Shown here piece after piece: positions 16,671 through 25,537 of a stretch of 64,000 bases of DNA; the stretch's first letter is position 1, and every line of letters starts with the position of its first letter. The notes under the pieces were generated by a model, which was not told the DNA's origin, made no database searches, and saw nothing but the letters and a program-made list of their open reading frames with translations. The position numbers and the translations under genes were made by a program. Source of the stretch: Chryseobacterium turcicum (GTDB taxonomy: Bacteria > Bacteroidota > Bacteroidia > Flavobacteriales > Weeksellaceae). The stretch lies in contig NZ_JAJNAY010000001.1 of NCBI RefSeq assembly GCF_021010565.1, positions 1,716,001 to 1,780,000 on the forward strand. Direction: 5' to 3'.

Positions 16671-19169
16671 ATGTTCAAAAAAGTAATCACTGTATCTATC
16701 CTTGGCTTTTATACGGTTTTTTCGGCTCAACAGGTTCGGCCTTCAAAATCATCTGAAATTTACCGCGAAATCAAAACGCTTAAACACCTGCCTAAGGTTT
16801 TATACCTTGCGGCTCATCCCGATGATGAAAATACGGGATTACTCTCCTGGTTAATCAACGACCAAAATGTAGAAACGGGTTATTTATCTTTAACCAGAGG
16901 TGATGGTGGTCAAAATTTATTAGGTACAGAACAAGGGGCTGCATTGGGTTTAATAAGAACGCATGAGCTTTTAGAAGCAAGAAAGCTAGACGGTGCCCAA
17001 CAGTTTTTTACCCGGGCGATTGATTTCGGGTTCTCTAAAAATACGACCGATACCTTTAAACAATGGGACGAAAATAGCATTATAGCTGATGCAGTTTGGG
17101 TCATCCGTACATTCCGTCCTGATGTTATCATTTGTCGTTTTCCGCCTACCGCTGCGGCAGGACACGGGCAACATGCGGCTTCGGCTGTGGTTGCAGAAAA
17201 AGCTTTTAAACTCGCAGGCGATAAAACTGCTTTTCCAAATCAACTAAAATATGTTAATGTTTGGCAACCAAAACGCGTATTGTGGAATACTTTCCGATTT
17301 GGTGGGGTCAATACGACAGCTGAAAATCAACTGAAAGTGACCGTTGGGCAATATGATGCACAATTGGGAATGGGCTATGGTGAATTGGCAGGATTAAGCA
17401 GAAGTTTACATAAAAGTCAGGGTGCGGGAACGCAATCTGTTGCGGGAATTAGAACTGAATATTTTTCCCACGTTGCAGGTGAGCCTGCCAAAACAACACT
17501 TTTTGATGGTGTTGTTAAAACCTGGACTTCACAAGGAAATGCTGATATTGACCAATCATTAGATAAAATTATTTCTACATTCAATTTCAACGAGCCAGAC
17601 AAGAGCTTACCTGCTTTACTTACTTTGCGAAAAAAGGTGATGCCTCTAAAAGATTTAGATTTGAAAAAGGACAAACTTAAATCTCTTGACCATATCATTT
17701 TAAGCTGTGTCGGATTTATGGGCGAAGTGGTTACCAATCAGGCTGAAGCTGTTGCCGGAGACCACTATAACTTTAAATTAAATCTTATTTCAAGAGCAGT
17801 AAATCCTGTAGTTTTAGAAAATATAAAATGGTTAAATCAATCAGAAAGTTTCAACAGAAAACTATCAAAAGATTCTTTAATTACCATTCAGCATGACATT
17901 CAGATTCCTGCGGATGCAGCACTTACGGAGCCTTATTGGTTAGCAAAACCAGCAAAAAATGCAGCTACTTTCTCTGTTCCGAATGATACTTTAGTCGGGT
18001 TACCCGAGGCAGAATCACCACTGAATGTTTTGCTTGATTTAAAAATAGGTTCAGAGAAATTTCAGGTTAACCTTCCTTTATCTTTCAAAAAATTAGACCC
18101 AGTGCGTGGTGACGTGGTTGAAGCCTTGCGTATTGTTCCTGCTTTGGAACTGAAATTTACACAGCCTCTTTATTTAGTCAAAGAAAATGAAGATTTACCT
18201 GTGAGTTTAAATGTTAAGGTTAATTCCAATAAACAATTCAGTAATGGGAAAATTAATCTGATTTATAACGGAGAAAATTTAGGAGGTGCTGATGTAAAAT
18301 CACTCAATGGAAAAGATACGACCATAGATTATTTGATTCCAAAAGCAAAGCTTACTTCAATAAAATCAAATCAGTTGCAGTTGGATGCTAATTTTGTTGC
18401 AGATGGAGTCACTTATAATAAAAAACAAATATTAATTCAATATCCGCATTTACCTTCTTTACAATATTTTGCGCCTGCAACGGTAGCTGTAATGAAAGGT
18501 GATATTCAGGCTAAGGTTAAAAAAGTGGGTTATGTACAAGGTGCGGGCGATTTCATTCCTGAGTTCCTAAGAATTACAGGTATTCAGGTTGATGTATTAA
18601 AAGATGAAGATTTCTATGGCAACTTAAATGAGTCTGGAAATGGCAGTCAAAACAAGTTGTCACAGTATGATGCCATCGTTCTTGGTGTTCGTGCCAATAA
18701 TACAGAGAAAAAATTGGGTCGCTGGATGCCTTTTTTATGGTCTTATGTAAAAGCTGGCGGTAATTTGGTGATGCAGTATAACACGAATCAGGATACAACG
18801 GTTGACCAATTAGGAATGTACAATTTTACGATTGCCAATAAACGTGTTACTGAGGAAAATGCTGAGGTTAAACTTTTAAATCCAAATCATAAATTACTAA
18901 ACTTTCCGAATAAAATTACGGCGAATGATTTTAATGGATGGGTACAGGAACGTGGCGCTTATTTCCCTGCTCAATGGGATTCAGCGTACGAACCGCTTTT
19001 TGAAATGCACGACACCGGTGAAGAACCTCTTCAGGGTTCAACTTTATATGCCAAATACGGGAAAGGTAATTTTATTTATACCCCGTTGGCATTTTTCAGA
19101 CAATTGCCTGCCGGAAATGTGGGGGCGGCACGTTTATTTTTAAACTTTTTATCTGCACAAAAAAACTGA
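16671..19169 (+). CDS. PIG-L family deacetylase, large secreted form
   Basis: 832 aa from the ATG of MFKKVITVSILGF; an upstream TTG overlaps the promoter. A signal peptide ends near FSAQQ. The LmbE/PIG-L domain (~40-260) has the zinc site LAAHPDDENT (~47) and the matching HGQHAA (~165), with TRGDGGQN and RPDVIICRFPP. These metalloenzymes remove N-acetyl groups from sugars such as GlcNAc derivatives. The remaining ~550 residues contain beta domains (NPVVLENIKWLNQ) and a C-terminal Rossmann/amidotransferase-like part (VGYVQGAGDFIPEFLRITG, YDAIVLGVRANNTE). The gene overlaps the following microprotein gene by 1 nt and opens an operon with a sodium symporter, which suggests uptake of its product. 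Confidence 0.85.
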   Translation: MFKKVITVSILGFYTVFSAQQVRPSKSSEIYREIKTLKHLPKVLYLAAHPDDENTGLLSWLINDQNVETGYLSLTRGDGGQNLLGTEQGAALGLIRTHELLEARKLDGAQQFFTRAIDFGFSKNTTDTFKQWDENSIIADAVWVIRTFRPDVIICRFPPTAAAGHGQHAASAVVAEKAFKLAGDKTAFPNQLKYVNVWQPKRVLWNTFRFGGVNTTAENQLKVTVGQYDAQLGMGYGELAGLSRSLHKSQGAGTQSVAGIRTEYFSHVAGEPAKTTLFDGVVKTWTSQGNADIDQSLDKIISTFNFNEPDKSLPALLTLRKKVMPLKDLDLKKDKLKSLDHIILSCVGFMGEVVTNQAEAVAGDHYNFKLNLISRAVNPVVLENIKWLNQSESFNRKLSKDSLITIQHDIQIPADAALTEPYWLAKPAKNAATFSVPNDTLVGLPEAESPLNVLLDLKIGSEKFQVNLPLSFKKLDPVRGDVVEALRIVPALELKFTQPLYLVKENEDLPVSLNVKVNSNKQFSNGKINLIYNGENLGGADVKSLNGKDTTIDYLIPKAKLTSIKSNQLQLDANFVADGVTYNKKQILIQYPHLPSLQYFAPATVAVMKGDIQAKVKKVGYVQGAGDFIPEFLRITGIQVDVLKDEDFYGNLNESGNGSQNKLSQYDAIVLGVRANNTEKKLGRWMPFLWSYVKAGGNLVMQYNTNQDTTVDQLGMYNFTIANKRVTEENAEVKLLNPNHKLLNFPNKITANDFNGWVQERGAYFPAQWDSAYEPLFEMHDTGEEPLQGSTLYAKYGKGNFIYTPLAFFRQLPAGNVGAARLFLNFLSAQKN

Positions 19170-19273
19170 TGAATATGAAACTTAAAAATTGGAATATCTG
19201 GTACCTACTATTAGCCTTTGCACTAGTAGGTCAGATTGTATTTTATTATTTGTTTACTAAATTCTGGGCATGA
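19169..19273 (+). CDS. 34-aa single-span membrane microprotein
   Basis: This short gene sits exactly between the deacetylase and the symporter. Its ATG overlaps the preceding stop (TGATG) and its stop overlaps the next ATG (ATGA). The product begins MNMKLKNWNIWYLLL and ends in VFYYLFTKFWA, with one transmembrane helix (~10-30) after a short positive N-terminus. Overlap on both sides indicates translational coupling and a real gene rather than a chance ORF. It may be a small subunit or assembly factor of the symporter, which is inference. An alternative start at the third codon (ATG) is possible. Confidence 0.7.
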   Translation: MNMKLKNWNIWYLLLAFALVGQIVFYYLFTKFWA

Positions 19274-20961
19274 GTACGATAGATTGGACAGTTCTTATTG
19301 TTACACTTGTTGCAGTGGTTGTTTACGGCGTATTTATCGGTCGTGGACAAAAAAGCAACGAATCATACCTAAAGGCAGATAATAAAATGCCTTGGTACAT
19401 TGTGTTGATAGGTATTATGGCTACTCAGGCAAGTGCCATTACATTTCTTTCAGCACCGGGGCAGGCGTATACAGACGGGATGCGTTTCGTTCAGTATTAC
19501 TTTGGTTTACCATTGGCGATGATTGTGATTTGTATTACTTTCATCCCAATTTTTCAGCGATTAAATGTTTACACAGCCTATGAATATTTAGAAAATCGTT
19601 TTGATAAAAAAACAAGAGTACTTACTTCTCTGCTTTTCCTCTTTTCCAGAGGTTTATCTACTGGAATCAGCATTTATGCTCCAAGTATCATCTTGGCAAG
19701 CGTTTTAAACTGGAATATTTATTTAACCAATGTTTTGACGGGTGGTATTTTGTTGATTTATACTTATGTTGGTGGTGCAAAAGCGATTGCTCACACTCAA
19801 AAACTACAGTTCCTTATTATTCTGGGAACAATGGCTTTTGCAGGCTATCTGCTTATTCAAAATATGCCGAATGGAATAGGTTTTAAAGATGCGCTGTATC
19901 TGGCAGGGAAATCTGGAAAGTTGAATGTAATCACTACAGACTTCGATTGGAAAGATAAATATAATATCTGGAGCGGACTGATTGGTGGCTTTTTTCTTGC
20001 CCTTTCTTACTTTGGAACTGACCAGAGTCAGGTCGGGAGATATATTACTGCAAAAGACAATACCAATGCTAAAATGGGTTTGCTGCTAAACGGATTGGTT
20101 AAAATTCCGATGCAGTTTGCGATTCTTTTGATTGGTGCTTTGCTTTTCGCATTCTTTTCTCTAAAACCGGCTCCGATTTATTTTAACGAACGCTCTTATC
20201 AATCATTAAAAGAAAAACAACCTGAACAGGCTGCAATTTTTGAAAAAGAACATCAAAATCTGCAAACAAAGTTTAATGCAGAATCAAAGGAAATCCTTAA
20301 ATTAAAAGAAACTCAATCTCCTAAATTGAACAAAACAATTCAGGATTTTAAAAACACACAAACCGAAGTAAAAGCACTTCACGGAAGGGTAGAAGAGGCA
20401 ATCAATAGTTCAAACTACAATGCAGAAAAAACGGATACCAATTATATTTTCCTGTATTTCGTGAAAAACACGTTACCTGTTGGAATGATAGGTTTACTGT
20501 TTGCCGTCATTTTTCTTGCCAGTTGGGGTTCTATTTCGGCAGCGCTGAATTCCCTTGCGGCTTGCTCATTAAAAGATGTTCATTTAATATTTAAAAAAGA
20601 TATTCCTGATGATGCAACCGAATTAAAATACAGTCGTTTGCACACGTTGGCTTGGGGTATTTTCTCTATCGGTGTTGCGATGTTTGCCACGCAGATGGGT
20701 TCGCTTATTGAAGCGGTAAACGTTTTAGGCTCGCTTTTTTACGGTCCGATATTGGGGATTTTCCTTGTCGCATTTTACTATAAAAAAATCACCGGACCAA
20801 ATGTATTTGTTGCTGCAATTGTATCAGAAATCGTGGTGATTGCCATATATAATTTCGATATCGTTTCATTTCTTTGGCTTAACGTTATCGGGGCAGCGGC
20901 AGTTATTATATTTTCGTCAATAGGTCTATTGTTTTATAAGCCGAAAGCTGTAAATTCGTAA
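19270..20961 (+). CDS. Sodium:solute symporter (SSS family)
   Basis: 563 aa with about 13 transmembrane helices. SSS signatures include IGIMATQASAITFLSAPGQAYTDGM in the first helices (Na-site region), YTAYEYLENRFDKKTRVL, and LALSYFGTDQSQVGRYITAKD in helix 6-7. It imports a small solute, probably a sugar or sugar derivative, with sodium. Residues ~300-385 form a long charged helical insert (FEKEHQNLQTKFNAESKEIL and following) not present in typical short SSS members. The start overlaps the stop of the microprotein gene, so the two are coupled, and a PIG-L deacetylase leads the operon. Substrate cannot be read from the sequence. Confidence 0.88.
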   Translation: MSTIDWTVLIVTLVAVVVYGVFIGRGQKSNESYLKADNKMPWYIVLIGIMATQASAITFLSAPGQAYTDGMRFVQYYFGLPLAMIVICITFIPIFQRLNVYTAYEYLENRFDKKTRVLTSLLFLFSRGLSTGISIYAPSIILASVLNWNIYLTNVLTGGILLIYTYVGGAKAIAHTQKLQFLIILGTMAFAGYLLIQNMPNGIGFKDALYLAGKSGKLNVITTDFDWKDKYNIWSGLIGGFFLALSYFGTDQSQVGRYITAKDNTNAKMGLLLNGLVKIPMQFAILLIGALLFAFFSLKPAPIYFNERSYQSLKEKQPEQAAIFEKEHQNLQTKFNAESKEILKLKETQSPKLNKTIQDFKNTQTEVKALHGRVEEAINSSNYNAEKTDTNYIFLYFVKNTLPVGMIGLLFAVIFLASWGSISAALNSLAACSLKDVHLIFKKDIPDDATELKYSRLHTLAWGIFSIGVAMFATQMGSLIEAVNVLGSLFYGPILGIFLVAFYYKKITGPNVFVAAIVSEIVVIAIYNFDIVSFLWLNVIGAAAVIIFSSIGLLFYKPKAVNS

Positions 20962-20999
20962 ACCAATAAACAAAAACTAGATAAACAAACAAAAATATT

Positions 21000-21518
21000 A
21001 TGAAATCAATGATTAAATCTGCTACCGTACTTTTTGCTGCAATGACAATTTCAGTCAATGCGTTTGCACAGGAAGCTAAAAAACCTGCAAGTCCTGCGGC
21101 TACTGCAACAGGAAAAATTAAAGATGCAACCATTACCATAGCTTATAACAGTCCTTCTGTTAAAGACCGTAAAATTTGGGGTGACTTAGTTCCTTTTGAT
21201 AAAGTTTGGCGTGCGGGTGCTAATGATGCAACTACTTTCGAAACCGACAAAGACATTACTGTTCAGGGTAAAAAATTAGCTAAAGGTAAATACAGTTTTT
21301 TCTTAATCCCTAAAGAAAGCGGAACCTGGACTGCAGTTTTTAACAAGGAGCCAAAGCAATGGGGTGCTTATAAGTATGAAGAAGCTAAAGATGCTTTGCG
21401 TGTGGATGTTAAAACAAAACCTTTACAAGCAAAACAGGAAACTTTAGTTTATAAAGTAAACAAAAACGGATTCACAATGGATTGGGATAAAATCTCAGTG
21501 CCTGTAGAGATAAAATAA
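21000..21518 (+). CDS. DUF2911 domain protein, periplasmic
   Basis: 172 aa. Signal peptide [17 protein letters not shown]. The DUF2911 core follows: [32 protein letters not shown], then [26 protein letters not shown] and [17 protein letters not shown], with the [12 protein letters not shown] ending. The family is common in Bacteroidota and has no established biochemical role. It lies 38 bp after the symporter gene and before a strong terminator, so it is the last gene of the PIG-L operon. Confidence 0.85.
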   Translation: MKSMIKSATVLFAAMTISVNAFAQEAKKPASPAATATGKIKDATITIAYNSPSVKDRKIWGDLVPFDKVWRAGANDATTFETDKDITVQGKKLAKGKYSFFLIPKESGTWTAVFNKEPKQWGAYKYEEAKDALRVDVKTKPLQAKQETLVYKVNKNGFTMDWDKISVPVEIK

Positions 21519-21536
21519 GTTGAAATATTTAAACTT

Positions 21537-21570
21537 AAAATCCCGTTAATGCGGGATTTTTTTTTGCTTA
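21537..21570 (+). terminator. Rho-independent terminator of the PIG-L operon
   Basis: AAAATCCCG, loop TTAATG, CGGGATTTT, running directly into a T-tract (nine T in all). It closes the deacetylase-symporter-DUF2911 unit 18 bp after its last stop codon. Confidence 0.9.
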
Positions 21571-21694
21571 AAATTTTAATTCATTTTATGAAGATAACGT
21601 TTCACAAGTATGTTTTACCGTTTCACTTTAAAACTACTTTATTTCTCTGATTCAATATTTATCTTTACATTCATAAAAACCATTGCGCTATTCT

Positions 21695-22786
21695 ATGAAT
21701 GATAAAAAGCAAAAACTTTTGTACGGATTCAAAAAAAGACTGTTGATATGGGCAACGGCATTTGTGTTTTCCTACATTTTTATTTATTTAGTAGACCCCT
21801 TTTCTTACAAAGAACTCATAGGGAAATCTTGGTATTATATTCTGGAAGATGTTTTATGGATTTTATTTTTCTCTGTAATTATTTCAGAAGTAAGCCTGCT
21901 TATTGATTATTATCTTGATAAAAAGATTTCGTGGAATGAAAGAAGCATTCGAAGATTAATCATTCAAACCCTGCTCCAAATTATTGGAAGCATAGGCATT
22001 GTCATTCTTATCAATTTTATTTTTGAAATGTGTTCCGACACTACAACGAGTGATTATAGAAAAGAAATTACATTAATGGGTCAGTGGATTGCCACCAACA
22101 TTGTTGTTTCATTATTAATTAGCGCCATCAATACAGGAAATTTCCTTTTAGAAAATTGGAAAAAAACCGCTTTGGAATCCGCACAATATCAACTGAAATC
22201 TTCCGAGCACAAAAGAGCAGCAATGGCGGCCGAACTTCATGCGTTGAAACTGCAGATTGACCCGCATTTTATCTTTAATAATCTCAGTGTTTTGTCTGAA
22301 CTAATTCTCGAAGACCAGCAATTAGGCTACGAGTATTCTGAGAGCTTTGCGAAAGTGTACCGCTATCTTCTCGTTAACTCAAAAAAAGATACGATTACAC
22401 TCGATGAAGAACTAAAATTTTTAAATTCTTATATTTATTTGACTCAAAAAAGAATCGGCGAAGGGGTACAGTTTGATATTTCTGTTAATGAAAAATTGAG
22501 GAAGTTTTTACTTCCACCTTTGGCGCTTCAGTTTTTGGTTGAAAATGCTTTAAAACATAATCAAACTTCCAAATCTAATCCGCTCAAAATAAAAATTTAT
22601 ACAACTAAGGATGACTATTTAGTGGTTTTAAATTCACTGTCTCCATTAATCAGCAAAGTTGAATCAGCAGATGTGGGCATAAAAAACATCATCAGTCGGT
22701 TTGAATTTTTAGGCGACAAAAAGCCCATTATTATTAAAAGCGATAAGGATTTCATTGCTAAAATTCCGTTATATGAAGACAAATAA
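21695..22786 (+). CDS. LytS/YehU-type sensor histidine kinase
   Basis: 363 aa from the ATG of MNDKKQKLL; a TTG 12 nt upstream is less likely. Four transmembrane helices fill residues ~10-160. The cytoplasmic His_kinase domain (PF06580 type) has the phosphoacceptor in ALKLQIDPHFIFNNLSVLSE and the ATP-binding N-box in LPPLALQFLVENALKHN. The G-box is reduced to SADVGIKNIISRFEFLG. It autophosphorylates on His and passes the phosphate to the LytTR regulator whose gene overlaps by 14 nt. Ligand unknown; the downstream efflux gene suggests membrane or drug stress. Confidence 0.9.
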   Translation: MNDKKQKLLYGFKKRLLIWATAFVFSYIFIYLVDPFSYKELIGKSWYYILEDVLWILFFSVIISEVSLLIDYYLDKKISWNERSIRRLIIQTLLQIIGSIGIVILINFIFEMCSDTTTSDYRKEITLMGQWIATNIVVSLLISAINTGNFLLENWKKTALESAQYQLKSSEHKRAAMAAELHALKLQIDPHFIFNNLSVLSELILEDQQLGYEYSESFAKVYRYLLVNSKKDTITLDEELKFLNSYIYLTQKRIGEGVQFDISVNEKLRKFLLPPLALQFLVENALKHNQTSKSNPLKIKIYTTKDDYLVVLNSLSPLISKVESADVGIKNIISRFEFLGDKKPIIIKSDKDFIAKIPLYEDK

Positions 22787-23537
22787 AATATTAATCATTG
22801 AAGATGAAAAACCGAATGCAGACAGGCTCAAAAGATTATTGCTGAAACTGCGTCCTTCAGTTGAGATTCTTTCCGTAGAAGATTCTATTTCTTCGGCTGT
22901 AAAATGGCTTGAAAATAATAATGCACCCGATATTATTATGATGGATATTCGTCTTTCAGATGGATTGAGTTTTGAAATATTTAACAGATTTGAAATAAAA
23001 AGCCCTGTCATTTTTACCACAGCTTATGATGAATATGCAGTAAAAGCTTTTAAATATAACAGTGTAGATTATTTACTGAAACCGATTGAGGAAGAAGAGC
23101 TTGAAGATGCTTTAAAAAGATACGAAAGCTCTATGGAAACTGCTCCATTTCTCGGAACTGCGATTGAAGGTTTACTTAATTACATTCAGCCTAAAGATTA
23201 CAGAAAACGCTTTCTTTTGGCACATCGTGACGGGTACAAAACTGTTTTGACTGAAGATATTCTTTATTTTTATACCGAACACGGAGTCAGTAAAACAATG
23301 CTTAAAACAGGAGCGATAGAAACTGTTCCACAAACTTTGGAAGAGCTTGAAAAGCAGCTCGACCCGAAAGAGTTTTTCAGAGCCAACCGGCAGTTTATTA
23401 TTCACATCGATTCTGTGTTGCAGGTTTTAAATCATTTTAATGGAAAACTAAAACTCGAACTCAAAAAACATCCGGAAATCGACGTTATTGTAAGTCGTGA
23501 AAAAGCTTCTGCACTAAAAACCTGGATGGATTATTAA
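22773..23537 (+). CDS. LytTR-family response regulator
   Basis: 254 aa from the ATG of MKTNKILIIEDEKPNADR, inside the end of the kinase gene. The receiver domain (1-~120) has acidic residues IIEDEKPN, phosphorylatable Asp in IIMMDIRLSDGLSFEIF, Thr in VIFTTAYDEYAVKAF and Lys in LLKPIEEEEL. The LytTR DNA-binding domain (~150-254) has LLAHRDGYKTVLTEDILYF and EFFRANRQFIIHIDSV. Such regulators bind direct repeats upstream of their targets. The SMR pump gene 11 bp downstream is almost certainly in the same operon. Confidence 0.92.
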   Translation: MKTNKILIIEDEKPNADRLKRLLLKLRPSVEILSVEDSISSAVKWLENNNAPDIIMMDIRLSDGLSFEIFNRFEIKSPVIFTTAYDEYAVKAFKYNSVDYLLKPIEEEELEDALKRYESSMETAPFLGTAIEGLLNYIQPKDYRKRFLLAHRDGYKTVLTEDILYFYTEHGVSKTMLKTGAIETVPQTLEELEKQLDPKEFFRANRQFIIHIDSVLQVLNHFNGKLKLELKKHPEIDVIVSREKASALKTWMDY

Positions 23538-23548
23538 AATTTATTGAT

Positions 23549-23881
23549 ATGAAAAATTATATATTCTTAGCATTTGCCATACTTTGCGAATCGGTGGCGA
23601 CCTCATTTTTAAAAGCCTCAGAAGGATTTACAAAACCTTTGCAAACGATAATTTTCGTGGTCTTTATGTCTGCGTCATTTTATCTTCTTACACACGCCAT
23701 CAAAGTCATTCCGATAGGAATTGCGTATGCAATTTGGTCTGCAGTAGGAATTGTTTTAATTGCCTTAATTGGATATTTTGTGTACAAACAGACTTTAGAC
23801 CTTCCTGCAATTTTAGGAATTGCATTAATCGTGATTGGCGTTATTGTGATTAATGTTTTCTCGAAATCAGCTTCGCATTAA
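23549..23881 (+). CDS. SMR-family multidrug efflux protein
   Basis: 110 aa, four helices, the standard SMR size. The essential membrane glutamate E14 lies in AILCESVATSFLKASEGFT, followed by IPIGIAYAIWSAVGIVLIALIGYFVYKQ, the signature of EmrE-type drug/H+ antiporters. The family works as a dimer and exports quaternary ammonium compounds or guanidinium-like cations. Being cotranscribed with a LytS/LytTR pair suggests control by that system. A strong terminator follows. Confidence 0.92.
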   Translation: MKNYIFLAFAILCESVATSFLKASEGFTKPLQTIIFVVFMSASFYLLTHAIKVIPIGIAYAIWSAVGIVLIALIGYFVYKQTLDLPAILGIALIVIGVIVINVFSKSASH

Positions 23882-23920
23882 AATATTGCTGAAAAGCAAT
23901 TTATACTTCGTTTAAAGATG

Positions 23921-23961
23921 AACGCCTCTGTGAAATTTTACAGAGGCGTTCTGTTTTTTTT
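23921..23961 (+). terminator. Rho-independent terminator after the SMR gene
   Basis: AACGCCTCTGT, loop GAAATTTT, ACAGAGGCGTT, then CTGTTTTTTTTAT. An 11-bp perfect stem with a T-tract separates the two-component/SMR unit from the RND operon. Confidence 0.9.
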
Positions 23962-24050
23962 ATGTATAGGAATACGTAATGTTTTAAGAATTGAGATTGA
24001 TTGCAAACTCTTAAAACTGATGATTTCCGCCAACCCAATCAGTAGAAAGG

Positions 24051-24185
24051 TTTCTCATTTTGGGAAAGGATAAACTCAAATGGTTTCAGTTCTTCCCAAT
24101 TTGGGACAGTCTAAACCTAAACAGCGGGAAGCTTTCCCAACTTGGGAAAGGGCAAACCAAAAAAGGGGCGCCTCATCCCAAATAA
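24051..24185. repeat. Array of palindromic units about 41 bp apart upstream of the RND operon
   Basis: Degenerate tandem units share TTGGGA(A/C)AG...(T/C)AAAC(C/T). Their palindromic cores are TTCCCAATTTGGGA (24093-24106) and the perfect TTTCCCAACTTGGGAAA (24133-24149), with decayed versions at ~24058 and a TCCCAA half-site at ~24176. Core centres are about 41 bp apart (~24058, 24099, 24141, ~24182), close to four helical turns. They lie 215-350 bp before the efflux operon. The rest of the 450-bp gap shows nothing else recognisable. They could be regulator sites or a decayed minisatellite. Confidence 0.55.
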
Positions 24186-24397
24186 TTTTCAGACATAATT
24201 TTTTTTGTGACTTTTAACTGTATCGAGGATTCTATTTTGGCAAAAGACCGTTTAGAAATATATTTTCGAGGCTATATTTTTCATTTTCGCTATACTACGT
24301 TTCACCCATAAATAATTCCGTTTCGCTTTAATTGTTGATTAAATCTGCTGTTTTATAGAGTTATTTTGCAGACGTTTAGAAGTGAAAAACAAGTATT

Positions 24398-25513
24398 ATG
24401 AAATATAAAATAGGGTATTTAGCATTGTCAATTTCTATGGCTGTGATGATGTATTCCTGCAATTCGGGGAATGCTCAGGAAAATCAAATGCAGGCAACCG
24501 CAACCCCGACAGATTTTATCCAACTAAAATCAGGAAATGCCGATGTTTCCACAGGTTACCCTGGAAATATCGAAGGACAAGACAATGTGGATATTAAGGC
24601 ACAGGTTACAGGTTATCTCGATGCGGTTTATGTGAAAGAAGGTCAATATGTGAATAAAGGACAGGCTTTGTTTAAAATTAATCCTTCTGTTTACAATGAG
24701 CAGGTTAACAACAGTGATGCCGCTTTAAAAGTCGCTTTGGCAAGCCAAGCAACGGCAAAATTGGAAGTTGATAAATTAAAACCTTTGGTAGAAGGAAATG
24801 TAGTTTCAGACATTCAGCTTAAAACAGCGCAGGCAAACTATCAGTCGGCTTCAGCTCAGGTTGCACAGGCAAAATCAGCTTTAGGCTCGTCTAAAATCAA
24901 TGCCAGTTTCACCTACATTAAAGCTCCTGTCAGTGGTTATATCGGAAGAATTCCCAACAGAATCGGAAATTTAATTTCGCCCTCAGATTCTTCTCCTTTA
25001 ACCACGCTTTCAAATATCAATTTGGTTAATGTGTATTTTTCATTGAACGAGGCAGATTTTATCACCTACAGTAAAATGTCGGCTTCAGAAAATCACACAG
25101 GAAACATAGAGCTTCTTCTTGCAGATGGCTCTATTTACAATTACAAAGGGAAATTAGAAAATGCAAGTGGAAATTTCGACAGAAATACGGGGAGCATTCA
25201 GATGAAAGCTGTATTTCAAAATCCTGACAAGCTTCTGAGAGCCGGAGGAACCGCAAGAGTGATGATTTACAAAAATGTTGATGCCGTTTTAAAAGTTCCA
25301 AAAACTGCCGTAAAAGATATCCAAGATAAGTTTTTTGTCTATAAACTCAATGGTAAAAAAGTACAGATGATTCCAGTCGAAGTTTCAGAAGGAACAACAC
25401 AGGATTATTTCGTTTCATCAGGGATAAAAGCAGGCGATAAGATTGCCATCAACAGAATTGATGCGCTTACAGACGGAGCAGATGTGGTTCCGAAAATTGT
25501 TTCTGCACAGTAA
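24398..25513 (+). CDS. RND efflux periplasmic adaptor (membrane fusion) lipoprotein
   Basis: 371 aa. Lipobox MMYSCNSG gives an inner-membrane-anchored lipoprotein. The lipoyl/barrel-sandwich domain is visible as VDIKAQVTGYLDAVYVKEGQYVNKGQALFKI. A short alpha-hairpin (NEQVNNSDAALKVALASQ to SSAQVAQAKSALGSS) and the second lipoyl half FTYIKAPVSGYIGRI follow. It bridges the RND pump and the outer-membrane channel encoded directly downstream, forming an AcrAB-TolC-like tripartite pump. Start chosen at the ATG before the signal peptide; the next gene is 25 bp away. Confidence 0.92.
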   Translation: MKYKIGYLALSISMAVMMYSCNSGNAQENQMQATATPTDFIQLKSGNADVSTGYPGNIEGQDNVDIKAQVTGYLDAVYVKEGQYVNKGQALFKINPSVYNEQVNNSDAALKVALASQATAKLEVDKLKPLVEGNVVSDIQLKTAQANYQSASAQVAQAKSALGSSKINASFTYIKAPVSGYIGRIPNRIGNLISPSDSSPLTTLSNINLVNVYFSLNEADFITYSKMSASENHTGNIELLLADGSIYNYKGKLENASGNFDRNTGSIQMKAVFQNPDKLLRAGGTARVMIYKNVDAVLKVPKTAVKDIQDKFFVYKLNGKKVQMIPVEVSEGTTQDYFVSSGIKAGDKIAINRIDALTDGADVVPKIVSAQ

Positions 25514-25537
25514 TTAATCATTTAAAGAAATTTAAAA

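Noticed and set aside
24051..24185. Possible CRISPR array upstream of the RND operon
   Set aside because: Units are degenerate, the palindromic cores vary and linkers are not unique spacers; no cas gene lies nearby.
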